Below are positions 51,884 to 61,426 of a stretch of DNA of 62,589 nt, piece after piece. The notes below the pieces were generated by a model, which saw nothing but the letters and a program-made list of their open reading frames with translations, was not told where the DNA came from and searched no databases. The stretch's first letter is position 1, and each line of letters opens with the position of its first letter. Origin of the DNA: Fulvivirga sp. M361 (GTDB lineage Bacteria > Bacteroidota > Bacteroidia > Cytophagales > Cyclobacteriaceae). The translations under genes were made by a program, and so were the position numbers. The stretch is from contig NZ_VKDC01000035.1 of assembly GCF_007097395.1 (NCBI RefSeq), positions 1 to 62,589 of the forward strand, in the 5' to 3' direction.

Positions 51884-54808
51884 ATGAAGGTATCAGCTAC
51901 TAAGCCCTTTCAAATTATATATTCACTATACCAACATGAGTACCTTGGGTATCTGTTCGAATCTTTCGTCATCCATTTAGATGATAAAGGTAAGCTTACC
52001 CTACAGCATCAAAATATTTCTTCTAAAAATGCACGTGAATTTGAAAAAGGTCTGGATGCTACTGATTTCGAGTTGATAGACCTGATGGATAGCACACAAC
52101 AAGATGCTATTATCAAGCAGTTTTACAAGAAAACGATTAAACCGGAAGACTTCTTCCTGAAAGTGTATGACGATCAAAAAGGGAATGAGCTGCTTCAAAG
52201 AGAAATTGAGAATTTTCTGGAAAGAAGAAGGGCAAAAATCCTGGAAAGATTAAAAGGGAAGATGCTTTTTGAAATGGGTAACGACGGTGAACCTGCCTGG
52301 CGGCATATAGAGGTATTAGAAAATAAAGCTTCTGTACTCTTTCACTTTCGGAGAAATGATGACAACACACATTATTTCCCCACCATAAAATACAATGATG
52401 AAAAAGTCGATTTTCAATATAAAGGCGCTTTTATAGTGTGTAAGAACCCGGCATGGATGGTACATGCAGGTAAGCTTTATTCATTTGAAAAAAATATCGA
52501 TGGCAAAAAGTTGATGCCTTTTCTCAATAAGAAATTTATTGTTATTCCCAAAAACGTAGAAGAAACCTACTATAATAAATTCGTGGCCCCATTGGTAGCC
52601 TCTTTCGATGTTTATGCCAAAGGCTTTGAAATTAACAGTGAGCAATATGAGCCAAAGCCCATTTTGGCAATCTCAGAGCTAGCAGGTAACTATAAAAGCC
52701 TGGAGTTATTTGACGAAAAAAATACCCCCTCGGAAAATCAAAACGGGAAGATAGTATTTGACCTATCATTCCAATATGGGCCATTCAAGTTCAGGGCTGA
52801 TCACCTTTCTCCGGTAAGTGTCAGTGTTGAAAAAAAAGGAGATAATTATATCTTTCATCGGGTAAAGCGAAAGCTGAATGATGAGAAGAAGACCTTAAAA
52901 TTCATGGCTGAAACAGGTCTGTCTTTAAAAAACTCTAAGATCGCTTTGACAAAACCAGTCGCTTTCAGTTGGTTAGATGAACATAGACAGGTATTGGAAG
53001 AGCAAGGCTTCATTATTGAACAAAAGGGCAAGAGCTCCAAAAAGTATTTCTTAGGCGAATACAAGATCAGCCTGGAAGTAAAAGAAAATATTGATTGGTT
53101 TGATATTCATGCTGTTATCAAATTCGGTAACTATGAAATCAGTTTCAAGGAACTACGGAAAATGGTTTCGAAAAAGAAACTGGAATTTGAATTACCAAAT
53201 GGGGAGATAGCCGTTATTCCCGAATCGTGGTTGGTGGAATATGCCGAATTGTTTTCTTTCACTAATGAGGCCGAGGACGGCAGCACTAGATTAAAAAAAC
53301 ATCACCTTGCACTGGTCCAGGACCTGGAGAATGGCAATCTTGCCAAAGTAACGATGAGTCGTAAACTTGAAAGTCTTCGCGGCTTTGAAGGAATTGAAGA
53401 ATTTCAGACTCCAAGTAATTTCAAAGGTGAATTGAGGCCCTATCAGAAAGCAGGGTACAACTGGCTCAGGTTCCTCAATCAATTTCGTTTTGGCGGGTGC
53501 CTTGCCGATGACATGGGATTGGGTAAAACGGTGCAAACCTTGGCATTATTACAAGCCGAAAAAGAAGCAGGTTCCAGTGGTGCTTCACTATTAGTTATGC
53601 CCACCTCTTTGCTGTATAACTGGGAGATGGAAGCCGCTCGATTTACCAACCTGAAAGTTTTTACCTATACCGGATCAAACAGGGAGAAAGACCCCTCAAA
53701 GTTTACTGATTACGATATTATACTTACTTCATATGGTATCGTAAGATTAGATATTGATATCCTCACAGATTATTATTTCAACTATGTAATACTGGACGAG
53801 TCACAGGCCATTAAAAACCCAAGTTCAAATATTGCAAAAGCAGTTAAAGACCTTAATACACGTCACAGACTGATCTTAACAGGTACGCCATTAGAAAACA
53901 GTACAATGGACCTGTGGTCGCAAATTAGTTTTGTTAATCCGGGTCTGCTGGGTGGGCAAAATTTCTTTAAGAATGAATTCCTGACACCCATTGAAAAGCA
54001 CAATGATCAGAACAAGACAAAAAAGCTTTATTCAATCATAAAGCCCTTCATTCTTAGGAGGCATAAATCACAAGTAGCAACAGAGTTACCAGAGAAAGTG
54101 GAGAATATACAATATTCTTCATTATTACCTGATCAGGAAGCAGAATATGAAAAGGTAAAAGCGTTTTATAGAAATAAGATCCTTGAAAACATTGAAGAAA
54201 AAGGATTAAATAAATCGCATATGATCTTACTTCAGGGGCTCACAAAATTACGGCAGATTGCTAATCACCCAAAGATGGTAGATCAGGATTATGAAGGGGC
54301 TTCCGGTAAAGTATGGGATGTAATGTCTATGCTGGACAATGCCATTAGCGAAGGTCATAATGTACTGATTTTCAGTCAATTTGTTAAGCATTTGTCTATT
54401 GTCTCCGATCATTTGAAAGATATGAATATAGATTTTGCCTACCTTGATGGATCTACGAAAGACCGTAGAGGTCAGGTAGAGCGCTTTCAAAATGACCCGG
54501 ATATAAAGGTTTTTCTTATTTCATTAAAAGCCGGTGGGCTAGGACTTAACCTGACCAAGGCGGATTACGTGTTTATTCTGGATCCATGGTGGAATCCAGC
54601 CATAGAAGCCCAAGCTGTAGACCGGGCACACCGAATAGGTCAGGAGAACAAAGTCTTTACGTATAAGTTTATCAGCAGAAATACGGTAGAGGAGAAAATA
54701 TTGGAGCTTCAAAAACATAAGAAGCGTCTGGCCAGTGAGTTAATCACCACTGAAGAAAGTTTCGTAAAAAGCCTTAACAAAGACGATATTGAAGCGCTAC
54801 TAACTTAA
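51884..54808 (+). CDS. SNF2-family DEAD/DEAH helicase
   Basis: This is a 974-aa protein. An N-terminal region of about 500 residues of unknown function, with WLVEYAELFSFTNEAEDG near its end, precedes the SNF2 core: LRPYQKAGYNWLRFLNQF (about 516), Walker A in LADDMGLGKTVQTLALL (about 540-556), the DESQ box in VILDESQAIKNPS (about 635-647), and helicase motifs with VFLISLKAGGLGLNLTKADYV and AVDRAHRIGQENKVFTYKFI. It is a DNA translocase of the bacterial Swi2/Snf2 type. No methyltransferase or nuclease partner is adjacent, so a restriction or defence role is not suggested. Confidence 0.93.
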   Translation: MKVSATKPFQIIYSLYQHEYLGYLFESFVIHLDDKGKLTLQHQNISSKNAREFEKGLDATDFELIDLMDSTQQDAIIKQFYKKTIKPEDFFLKVYDDQKGNELLQREIENFLERRRAKILERLKGKMLFEMGNDGEPAWRHIEVLENKASVLFHFRRNDDNTHYFPTIKYNDEKVDFQYKGAFIVCKNPAWMVHAGKLYSFEKNIDGKKLMPFLNKKFIVIPKNVEETYYNKFVAPLVASFDVYAKGFEINSEQYEPKPILAISELAGNYKSLELFDEKNTPSENQNGKIVFDLSFQYGPFKFRADHLSPVSVSVEKKGDNYIFHRVKRKLNDEKKTLKFMAETGLSLKNSKIALTKPVAFSWLDEHRQVLEEQGFIIEQKGKSSKKYFLGEYKISLEVKENIDWFDIHAVIKFGNYEISFKELRKMVSKKKLEFELPNGEIAVIPESWLVEYAELFSFTNEAEDGSTRLKKHHLALVQDLENGNLAKVTMSRKLESLRGFEGIEEFQTPSNFKGELRPYQKAGYNWLRFLNQFRFGGCLADDMGLGKTVQTLALLQAEKEAGSSGASLLVMPTSLLYNWEMEAARFTNLKVFTYTGSNREKDPSKFTDYDIILTSYGIVRLDIDILTDYYFNYVILDESQAIKNPSSNIAKAVKDLNTRHRLILTGTPLENSTMDLWSQISFVNPGLLGGQNFFKNEFLTPIEKHNDQNKTKKLYSIIKPFILRRHKSQVATELPEKVENIQYSSLLPDQEAEYEKVKAFYRNKILENIEEKGLNKSHMILLQGLTKLRQIANHPKMVDQDYEGASGKVWDVMSMLDNAISEGHNVLIFSQFVKHLSIVSDHLKDMNIDFAYLDGSTKDRRGQVERFQNDPDIKVFLISLKAGGLGLNLTKADYVFILDPWWNPAIEAQAVDRAHRIGQENKVFTYKFISRNTVEEKILELQKHKKRLASELITTEESFVKSLNKDDIEALLT

Positions 54809-54818
54809 AATCAAGCCT

Positions 54819-55679
54819 TTAATCTTCTACTGACTCCCTTTGTAACTTCCACCTCTTATGTGTCCATAAATATCCTGGTGGATCACTACAAATCAGTTGC
54901 TCCGTGCATTTAGCATAGTTTTCCAGTACTTCATGTCCGTGCTTGTCATAAGGAGGCGCACCTAATGGCTTAAGTTCTACGGAATAATGACCCCTTTTAA
55001 GTCGTACTACATGAAAAAAATAAGCAGGATATTGACCCGCCTTGGCAATTTGCTCTGGGCCTAAAAAAAATGCTGTTTCCTGGTTTAAAAAGCTGGTCCA
55101 ATATTTAGGTGAGTGGATACCTGGTGACTGGTCCGCCACAATGCCCAACGCACGCAACCGATCTTTGGTGGTCAGGATGGTTCTTAACACTCGTTTTTTA
55201 TCTATTGGGCTACCACCAAATTTACCCCTTGTATGGAGCATGAGGCGGTCAAAAGACTTATTAGAAAGCCTTTGATATACTGCGTCCACGGGAAAAGGTA
55301 AAACCAGGCAGCCTGCCAACAATGCCCATTCCCAGTTAAATTGATGAGAAGCGATTACAATAATAGACTGTTTTTTATCTGCATGAGGTTGCACTTCGGG
55401 TACATTGGTATAAGTAACACGTTTTAGTAGTTCTTTCTCCGTAATTGAAATGGCTTTGAGCGTCTCTACAGCGTACTCGGAAAATCTTCTGTAAAACACT
55501 TTTACAATATGTCGGTGTTCAGCAATACTTAGCTTTGGGAATGAGTTACTTACATTAGCCAGCGCTACTTTTTTGCGATAACCAAAAACATAGTACAGGA
55601 GTATAAAGATACCGTCCCCAATCAAGTATAGTACACCCATTGGAAGCCGGGAAATCAGCTTTAAGAGAAACATGTTCAA
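54819..55679 (-). CDS. LpxL/HtrB-like lysophospholipid acyltransferase
   Basis: This 286-aa protein has an N-terminal hydrophobic segment (LPMGVLYLIGDGIFILLYYV). The HX4E acyltransferase motif is in VIASHQFNWEWALLAG (His about 112). Later are KRVLRTILTTKDRLRALGI, ADQSPGIHSPKYW and YLWTHKRWKLQRE at the end. The family transfers acyl chains to lipid A or lysophospholipids at the inner membrane. An alternative ATG lies two codons later (55673). It is tail to tail with the helicase gene, 10 nt apart. Confidence 0.88.
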   Translation of the reverse strand: MNMFLLKLISRLPMGVLYLIGDGIFILLYYVFGYRKKVALANVSNSFPKLSIAEHRHIVKVFYRRFSEYAVETLKAISITEKELLKRVTYTNVPEVQPHADKKQSIIVIASHQFNWEWALLAGCLVLPFPVDAVYQRLSNKSFDRLMLHTRGKFGGSPIDKKRVLRTILTTKDRLRALGIVADQSPGIHSPKYWTSFLNQETAFFLGPEQIAKAGQYPAYFFHVVRLKRGHYSVELKPLGAPPYDKHGHEVLENYAKCTEQLICSDPPGYLWTHKRWKLQRESVED

Positions 55680-55780
55680 ATGTACTTTAAAGCATACGAA
55701 TTTTCAGAAAGTTCCGCTGTGCCAAACAATAGTTCTGGTGAATTCAAACTATTTCGGCAAATTTGGACGAAAATAATTAA

Positions 55781-56587
55781 ATGGAGGATAAAGTAGTTAT
55801 CATCACCGGAGGGACATCTGGCATTGGAAAAGCGCTGGCATATGAATTTGGCTCTCACGGGGCTAAAATATTGATTACGGGCAGGAAACAACAAACACTG
55901 GATGAGGCCGTAAATGAACTCTCACAGAACGGAATAACTGTGACTGGTGTGCAATGTGATGTGAGTATAGAAAAGGACAATGAACGAATGGCCCGGATAG
56001 CATTAGAAAATTATGGTAAAATAGATGTACTTATTAATAATGCCGGCATTTCCATGCGCGCACTTTTCAAAGACGTAGATCTGGATGTCATAAAAAAAGT
56101 TATGGATATTAACTTCTATGGAGTGCTATATGCTACTAAACACTGCCTACCTTCAATCATTAAGAATAAAGGTTCTGTAATTGGCATATCCAGTATAGCG
56201 GGATTCAGGGGATTGCCTGCCCGTGCAGGTTACTCCGCATCGAAATTTGCTTTGCAGGGTTTTCTGGAAGTACTTAGAACAGAGATGCTAAAGACCGGAG
56301 TTCATGTACTTACAGCCTGCCCTGGCTTTACAGCATCTAATATTAGAAAGGCATCACTTTCGGCTGACGGATCCCAGCAAGGAGAATCACCAAGGGAAGA
56401 GAATAAAATGATGACGGCAGAAGAGTGTGCTCAACATATTTATAGAGCTACCATCAAAAGAAAAAAATACCTGATATTGACTACACAAGGAAAATTGACG
56501 GTGTTTTTAAATAAGTGGTTTCCGGGCTTCATGGATAAAATGGTATACAATGTAATGGCTAAAGAACCTGACGCTCCTTTTAAATAA
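55781..56587 (+). CDS. SDR-family short-chain dehydrogenase/reductase
   Basis: The 268-aa protein has the nucleotide-binding TGGTSGIG (about 9-16), the NNAGIS motif, and the catalytic Ser, Tyr and Lys in GISSIAGFRGLPARAGYSASKFA. An LTACPGFTASNIRK loop follows, and the C-terminal part ends in a hydrophobic, basic segment. It differs from FabG in the C-terminal tail (LNKWFPGFMDKMVYNVMAKE), typical of retinol-dehydrogenase-like or acyl-lipid SDRs. The substrate is unknown. It is followed after 32 nt by an unknown gene. Confidence 0.9.
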   Translation: MEDKVVIITGGTSGIGKALAYEFGSHGAKILITGRKQQTLDEAVNELSQNGITVTGVQCDVSIEKDNERMARIALENYGKIDVLINNAGISMRALFKDVDLDVIKKVMDINFYGVLYATKHCLPSIIKNKGSVIGISSIAGFRGLPARAGYSASKFALQGFLEVLRTEMLKTGVHVLTACPGFTASNIRKASLSADGSQQGESPREENKMMTAEECAQHIYRATIKRKKYLILTTQGKLTVFLNKWFPGFMDKMVYNVMAKEPDAPFK

Positions 56588-56619
56588 GATCAGTATATTT
56601 GTGAAATTTTAATAAAGCC

Positions 56620-57123
56620 GTGATCCAAAAGTATTTTCCTTTCGATAAAAACTATATTCTTGAAAAAGCTCAATTCGATCAGGAAGAAAGGTTAATCGTA
56701 TACCTTATTAACTTTGTAAAGGCCTATTACCAGGTGAATGCTAATCCTTTGGGGCTGGAAGATGATACGACTATTGCCATAAAAAATCATGCCACGGAAT
56801 ATACCGACCGGCTAACTGAATTCTATCGACATCTGGCCGGAATATATCGTTTTAAGCATGGTCAGAACCAATTAGAATTACTATTTGATGGGCAAGATCA
56901 TTACCAAAAATACGTGGAAGACTGGAAAATCAAATACAAAGAGTGGCTCCATGAATTCTGTGCTAAACCGAATTTTGTAAAAGCAGTGCTTGAGCTAACA
57001 GTATTTTTTCCGGAAGGTAAGAAGTCATTTTTAGCTGAATCACGAATGAAAACCTTTATACAGCAACACTTTGATTTAAAGGTATATAAGTACAAAGGTA
57101 TAGTGCAAATGAAAATAGCCTGA
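56620..57123 (+). CDS. Hypothetical protein with GTG start
   Basis: This 167-aa protein begins at a GTG (MIQKYFPFDKNYILEKAQ) 32 nt after the SDR gene, so it is probably in the same operon. It is mostly helical, with charged and aromatic residues (YTDRLTEFYRHLAGIYRFKH, WKIKYKEWLHEFCAKPNF), and has no signal peptide or membrane helix. I recognise no domain. Good length, in-operon position and a well-behaved reading frame support it being real. Confidence 0.65.
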   Translation: MIQKYFPFDKNYILEKAQFDQEERLIVYLINFVKAYYQVNANPLGLEDDTTIAIKNHATEYTDRLTEFYRHLAGIYRFKHGQNQLELLFDGQDHYQKYVEDWKIKYKEWLHEFCAKPNFVKAVLELTVFFPEGKKSFLAESRMKTFIQQHFDLKVYKYKGIVQMKIA

Positions 57124-57260
57124 TTTTTTTATTCCTAAGGCTTGATGGTTCAAGGTATACACCAGGAGTTAAGTGTTTTTAATTCGGCCCTCCCTGAAAA
57201 TTAAAGCTGTACAGAGTCAATTAAGTATTTAATAGATTACTTCAAACTTGTCATAATTCT

Positions 57261-57500
57261 TCAGCCCCCCTCTTCAAAATCAACCTGGATAACATCAGAC
57301 CTGGATGCCCCATGCCAACACCAGGAAACCAACTTCTCTAACTTTACCGCAGTACCTTCTGCTTCAATATATACACTTCCATCCGGTTGGTTCTTTACAA
57401 TTCCCTTAATACCAAGCCTTAGCGCCTCTTCTTTGGTAGAAGCTCTATAAAACACTCCTTGTACCTTACCTTGAACCACTATTTTATAGTGATGTATCAT
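57261..57500 (-). CDS. acyP: Acylphosphatase
   Basis: The product has 79 aa from the ATG at 57500 (MIHHYKIVV); a longer frame starting at 57539 adds 13 non-family residues. It has the signature KIVVQGKVQGVFYRASTKEEA with the catalytic Arg, then GIVKNQPDGSVYIEAEG with the conserved Asn. It hydrolyses acylphosphates. The 5' end overlaps the end of deoC by 17 nt. Confidence 0.92.
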   Translation of the reverse strand: MIHHYKIVVQGKVQGVFYRASTKEEALRLGIKGIVKNQPDGSVYIEAEGTAVKLEKLVSWCWHGASRSDVIQVDFEEGG

Positions 57501-58149
57501 TTGACTGTTTGATAATTCGCACACCAGATGAAGTGCCAATTCTATCTGCTCCTGCCATAATCATTTCTATGGCTTGTTCTAACGTTTTAATTCCTCCCGA
57601 CGCTTTGATACCAACATTGGAAGGAAGTGACCCCCTCATTAAACGGATGTCGTTTGCCTGAGCTCCGGCGGAAGCAAAACCTGTTGATGTCTTTACAAAA
57701 TCAACACCGGCATCAGCACAAAGAGCACATAATTGTTTTATCTCCTCAGGATTCAAATGTGCAGTTTCAATGATCACTTTGATTATTTTGTAATACTCAT
57801 GTGCCAGCTTACTGCATTTTGCAATCTCTATTTTGGGCCAGTTCATCCCATCCTTAAAAGCAGACACATTTAAAACCAGGTCCAACTCATCGGCACCATC
57901 TCGAATGGCCAGTTCCATCTCTTCGAGCTTCACCTCCGTCATATTATACCCTAAAGGAAAGCCAATGACCGTCACGAGCTGTAAGGCTGAATCTCCTATT
58001 TCACGTCGTGCGCGTTTAACCCAAAATGGAGGCACACATACCCCAATACAGTCTACTTCTTTAGCCTCCATCACCAGTTGGTCTACTTCAGCACCTGTGA
58101 TTGTGGGATTTAGATTAGTATGTTCAATATAGCGATGGAGATTCTTCAT
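57484..58149 (-). CDS. deoC: Deoxyribose-phosphate aldolase
   Basis: The 221-aa class I aldolase splits deoxyribose 5-phosphate into glyceraldehyde 3-phosphate and acetaldehyde. The Schiff-base Lys153 lies in VDFVKTSTGFASAGA. Supporting motifs are ADELDLVLNVSAFKDG, KVIIETAHL and GIKASGGIKTLEQAIEMI. The length is normal for bacterial DeoC. It leads the acyP gene, with which it overlaps. Confidence 0.95.
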   Translation of the reverse strand: MKNLHRYIEHTNLNPTITGAEVDQLVMEAKEVDCIGVCVPPFWVKRARREIGDSALQLVTVIGFPLGYNMTEVKLEEMELAIRDGADELDLVLNVSAFKDGMNWPKIEIAKCSKLAHEYYKIIKVIIETAHLNPEEIKQLCALCADAGVDFVKTSTGFASAGAQANDIRLMRGSLPSNVGIKASGGIKTLEQAIEMIMAGADRIGTSSGVRIIKQSNDTSL

Positions 58150-58338
58150 ATCATCAAGTTAATATTTCTGTTGTTTCCGGCAAAAGTATGACTGATCGGT
58201 ATAAAAGCATAAGATCCATGGCTTGATAATATCTTAAGTTTATTATTTAATGCCGGTAAAACAAAATAATCGTTAAGGCCTGATTAGGTAGTGTTAATTA
58301 ATGTTAAAACAGTAACTTATAGTTTAAAACCAAAATAT

Positions 58339-58856
58339 ATGAAAAAAATAGCTGTACTCTTATTTATGTTCCCCTCCTTATTAATGGCACAGGAAGAGAG
58401 TAATGTTCAAGATCAAATTATGGGAATCGTCGGTTTTTACGCTAACCGCGTAGGCCAGCTGGCGGAAGCCATTCCTGAAGAAAAGTATGATTGGCGACCT
58501 GCTGAGGGTATACGTTCAGCAGGTGAGGCGGTAATGCATGTTGCCCAGGCAAATTATTGGCTATCTATAAAATGGGGGCCGAACTACCTGCTGAAATCGA
58601 TCTTATGACCTATGAAAAAACCATTTCAGGTAAAGCTAATATTCAAGCTGCCCTAAGTAAATCATATGAGTTTCTGGTAAACTCAGCCAAAAATGTTCCG
58701 AAAGATAAACTGTTAGAATCGGTTGAGTTTCCGGGAGGCATGCCGATGAACAGAAGAGGTATAATGCTCCTTGCGCTATCCCATGTCAGTGAGCATATGG
58801 GTCAGTTAATAGCATATGCACGTTCAAATGATGTTATACCACCCTGGAGTAAATAA
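58339..58856 (+). pseudogene. Secreted DinB-like protein, frameshifted
   Basis: Two overlapping frames together make one protein. The first, from ATG 58339, gives a signal peptide ending LLMAQ, then GFYANRVGQLAEAIPEEKYDWRP-like helices and HVAQANYWLSIK, and runs on out of frame to 58608. The second frame continues MGAELPAEIDLMTYEKT to a DinB-like ending LALSHVSEHMGQLIAYARSN at 58856. The break lies at about 58568-58578, where AAAA and GGGGG runs adjoin. One lost base there would explain it, by mutation or sequencing error. Programmed frameshifting cannot be excluded, but no classic slippery heptamer is seen. Proteins of this type usually carry a three-His metal site. Confidence 0.75.
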
Positions 58857-58860
58857 AGTT

Positions 58861-58881
58861 GACCTCTGCTTTAGCGAGGTC
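58861..58881 (+). repeat. Small inverted repeat after the DinB-like gene
   Basis: GACCTC (58861-58866) and GAGGTC (58876-58881) form a perfect 6-bp stem around a 9-nt loop, just before the main terminator at 58892-58929. It may add to termination. Confidence 0.35.
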
Positions 58882-58891
58882 ACATTAAATA

Positions 58892-58929
58892 AAAACGGGA
58901 CGTTATCATTCATGGTAACGTCCCGTTTT
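58892..58929. terminator. Bidirectional terminator between the DinB-like gene and lpdA
   Basis: AAAACGGGACGTTA (58892-58905) is perfectly inverted at 58916-58929 around a 10-nt loop, giving a 14-bp stem with A/T runs at both ends. It would terminate the plus-strand DinB-like gene and the minus-strand lpdA. Confidence 0.85.
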
Positions 58930-58944
58930 CAATCCTAGAATAAC

Positions 58945-60339
58945 TTATATATGTATCACTTCATCATATGCAGCCGCTGCAGCTTCCATTACTGCTTCGG
59001 ACATAGTAGGATGTGGATGAACTGATTTAATGATCTCATGCCCTGTAGTTTCAAGCTTACGTGACGCCACTACTTCGGCTATCATTTCAGTCACATTAGC
59101 CCCTATCATATGGGCCCCAAGCCATTCGCCATATTTAGCATCAAAGATCACTTTTACAAACCCATCTTTAGCACCTGCAGCACTCGCTTTACCCGAAGCC
59201 GAAAAAGGGAATTTGCCAACTTTGATTTCATAACCTGCCTCTTTAGCCTGAGCTTCAGTATATCCTACGGAAGCTATTTCAGGGCTGCAGTAAGTACATC
59301 CCGGGATATTATTGTAATCCAAAGGTTGTACATGCTGACCTGCTATTTTTTCTACACAGATAATACCTTCTGCCGAAGCTACATGAGCTAATGCAGGACC
59401 GTGAACAATATCACCAATGGCATAAACTCCTGGTATGTTTGTTTTATAATAGTCATCTACAAGTACCTTACCTTTATCAGTAGCCACACCAACCTCTTCC
59501 AGGCCAATCCCTTCCAGGTTAGTAGCAACACCCACCGCTGAAAGAACGATATCACTATCCAATATTTCTTCCCCTTTGGATGTTTTTACAGTTACCTTAC
59601 ATCCTTTGCCTTTAGTATCCACTTTGGTAACTTCTGAATTGGTCATGATCTTTATGCCGGCTTTTTTGAAGTTCCTCTCTAGTGCCTTGGAAACCTCTTC
59701 ATCTTCCACAGGTACTATTCTTGGCATAAATTCCACTACCGTAACATCCACTCCTATGGTATTATAAAAGTAGGCAAATTCAACACCTATGGCACCGGAC
59801 CCGACTATTACCATTTTTTCAGGTTGCTTTTCCAATACCATAGCTTTACGGTAGCCAATGATCTTTTTGCCATCAATAGGCATGGAGGGTAATTCTCTGG
59901 ATCGACCTCCAGTAGCTACGATAATATGATCGGCTTCATAGGTTTCTGTTTTTCCATCTTCCGCAGTTACCTCCAGTTTTTTGCCAGGCTTTAGTTTACC
60001 AAAACCCATGACCACATCTATCTTATTCTTTTTCATCAGGAATTGTACTCCTTTGCTCATGCCATTAGCTACGTCACGACTCCTCTTCACCATTCCATCA
60101 AAATCTACGGCAGCATCCTTTACAGAAATACCGTAGTCTTGTGCATGTGAGATATATTCAAAAACATTGGCGCTCTTCAATAAAGCCTTAGTAGGAATAC
60201 ATCCCCAATTAAGGCAGATGCCTCCAAGTGATTCTTTTTCAACCACAGCTACTTTTAACCCTAGTTGTGATGCTCGTATTGCAGCTACGTATCCTCCCGG
60301 ACCAGTACCTAATACCAAAAGATCATATTTTTTTGCCAT
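58945..60339 (-). CDS. lpdA: Dihydrolipoyl dehydrogenase
   Basis: The 464-aa flavoprotein reoxidises dihydrolipoamide in the pyruvate and 2-oxoacid dehydrogenase complexes. It has the FAD-binding LVLGTGPGGYVAA, the redox-active disulfide Cys42 and Cys47 in GGICLNWGCIPTKALL, the NAD-binding VIVGSGAIGVEFAYFYN, YAIGDIVHGPALAHVAS and the catalytic His/Glu pair in SVHPHPTMSEAVMEAA. The length is normal. No other dehydrogenase-complex genes are in the window. Confidence 0.97.
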   Translation of the reverse strand: MAKKYDLLVLGTGPGGYVAAIRASQLGLKVAVVEKESLGGICLNWGCIPTKALLKSANVFEYISHAQDYGISVKDAAVDFDGMVKRSRDVANGMSKGVQFLMKKNKIDVVMGFGKLKPGKKLEVTAEDGKTETYEADHIIVATGGRSRELPSMPIDGKKIIGYRKAMVLEKQPEKMVIVGSGAIGVEFAYFYNTIGVDVTVVEFMPRIVPVEDEEVSKALERNFKKAGIKIMTNSEVTKVDTKGKGCKVTVKTSKGEEILDSDIVLSAVGVATNLEGIGLEEVGVATDKGKVLVDDYYKTNIPGVYAIGDIVHGPALAHVASAEGIICVEKIAGQHVQPLDYNNIPGCTYCSPEIASVGYTEAQAKEAGYEIKVGKFPFSASGKASAAGAKDGFVKVIFDAKYGEWLGAHMIGANVTEMIAEVVASRKLETTGHEIIKSVHPHPTMSEAVMEAAAAAYDEVIHI

Positions 60340-60374
60340 GCTAATTATTAATTATAAGTCATTGTTTGGGAGTG

Positions 60375-60382
60375 CAAATTTA
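60375..60382 (-). promoter_or_regulatory. Putative -7 promoter element for lpdA
   Basis: On the minus strand the sequence reads TAAATTTG, a match to TAnnTTTG, ending 35 nt before the lpdA start codon. A TTTG about 15 nt upstream on the same strand could be a -33 element at rather short spacing. Confidence 0.42.
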
Positions 60383-60579
60383 GTCGAAAAGGGCATACAA
60401 AAAAACCTTGTTTTGAAGGAGTCAATATTTTCATTTTCTTTGCGACACTCAAAAGTTATAGGCTATGAACGTCATTGGTAAACCAGGGCTGACACCTTGT
60501 TAAACTCAAATTAAACAGATGCTTTCTATTGGTCAAATATGACATTGATTTTAAAGTTTTAGTATATCCAACAAATAAT

Positions 60580-61326
60580 ATGAAATTACTAGAAGGAAAA
60601 ACAGCACTGATTACAGGTGCATCCAAAGGAATTGGTAGAGCTATTGCTCTAAAATTTGCCGAAAATGGTGCTAATATAGCCTTTACATATCTCTCAAGTA
60701 TAGAAAAGGGGCAAGCGCTGGAGCAGGAATTAGAAGAAAAGGGCGTTAAAGCCAAAGGCTTCCGTTCCGATGCTTCTGACTTCAGTGCTGCAGACCAGTT
60801 GATCAAAGATGTGGTGACAGAATTTGGATCTTTGGATATATTGATCAATAATGCGGGTATCACCAAAGACAATTTGTTGCTGAGAATAGGCGAAGAAGAC
60901 TGGGATGCTGTTATCAACGTTAATCTAAAATCATGTTTTAATACCGTAAAAGCGGCCACACGCACTATGATGAAACAGAGAGCCGGCTCGATCATCAATA
61001 TGACATCCGTAGTAGGTCTGAAAGGCAATGCGGGACAAACGAATTATTCAGCCTCTAAGGCCGGCATTATTGGTTTTACTAAATCTGTAGCTTTGGAATT
61101 AGGATCAAGAGGTATTCGTTCAAATGCCATTGCGCCTGGCTTCATTGAAACTGAAATGACAGATGTTTTAGATGAAAAGACAGTACAAAGCTGGCGAGAT
61201 GCCATTCCTTTGAAAAGAGGTGGGGCACCTGATGATGTAGCTGAAGCCTGTGTTTTTCTAGGCTCTGACATGTCCTCGTATATAACTGGTCAGGTGATCC
61301 AGGTAGACGGTGGGATGCTGACATAA
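60580..61326 (+). CDS. fabG: 3-oxoacyl-[acyl-carrier-protein] reductase
   Basis: The product has 248 aa from the ATG at 60580 (KLLEGKTALITGASKGIG); an upstream in-frame start at 60529 would add 17 residues and is not typical. It has the NADPH motif TGASKGIG, NNAGITKDNLL, the catalytic Ser, Tyr and Lys in NMTSVVGLKGNAGQTNYSAS followed by K, and ends with GQVIQVDGGMLT, characteristic of FabG. It reduces 3-oxoacyl-ACP in fatty acid elongation. It is a single gene here, without other fab genes nearby. Confidence 0.93.
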   Translation: MKLLEGKTALITGASKGIGRAIALKFAENGANIAFTYLSSIEKGQALEQELEEKGVKAKGFRSDASDFSAADQLIKDVVTEFGSLDILINNAGITKDNLLLRIGEEDWDAVINVNLKSCFNTVKAATRTMMKQRAGSIINMTSVVGLKGNAGQTNYSASKAGIIGFTKSVALELGSRGIRSNAIAPGFIETEMTDVLDEKTVQSWRDAIPLKRGGAPDDVAEACVFLGSDMSSYITGQVIQVDGGMLT

Positions 61327-61426
61327 CGTTGCGGTTTTCTATTTAAATCAATTTGAGCACATTATATCTGTGTTAGTACAAATTAAATCAGCTTGTTTCA
61401 TAATATAAGCTCTCATAAATCCCGCC

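Noticed and set aside
51884-54808. SNF2 helicase as part of a restriction or DISARM-like defence island
   Set aside because: No methyltransferase, nuclease or other defence gene lies beside it; neighbours are housekeeping genes.
60456-61028. Long open frame of 190 codons on the minus strand over fabG
   Set aside because: It lies fully opposite the well-supported fabG and has Ser/Leu-rich composition typical of a shadow frame, with no domain.
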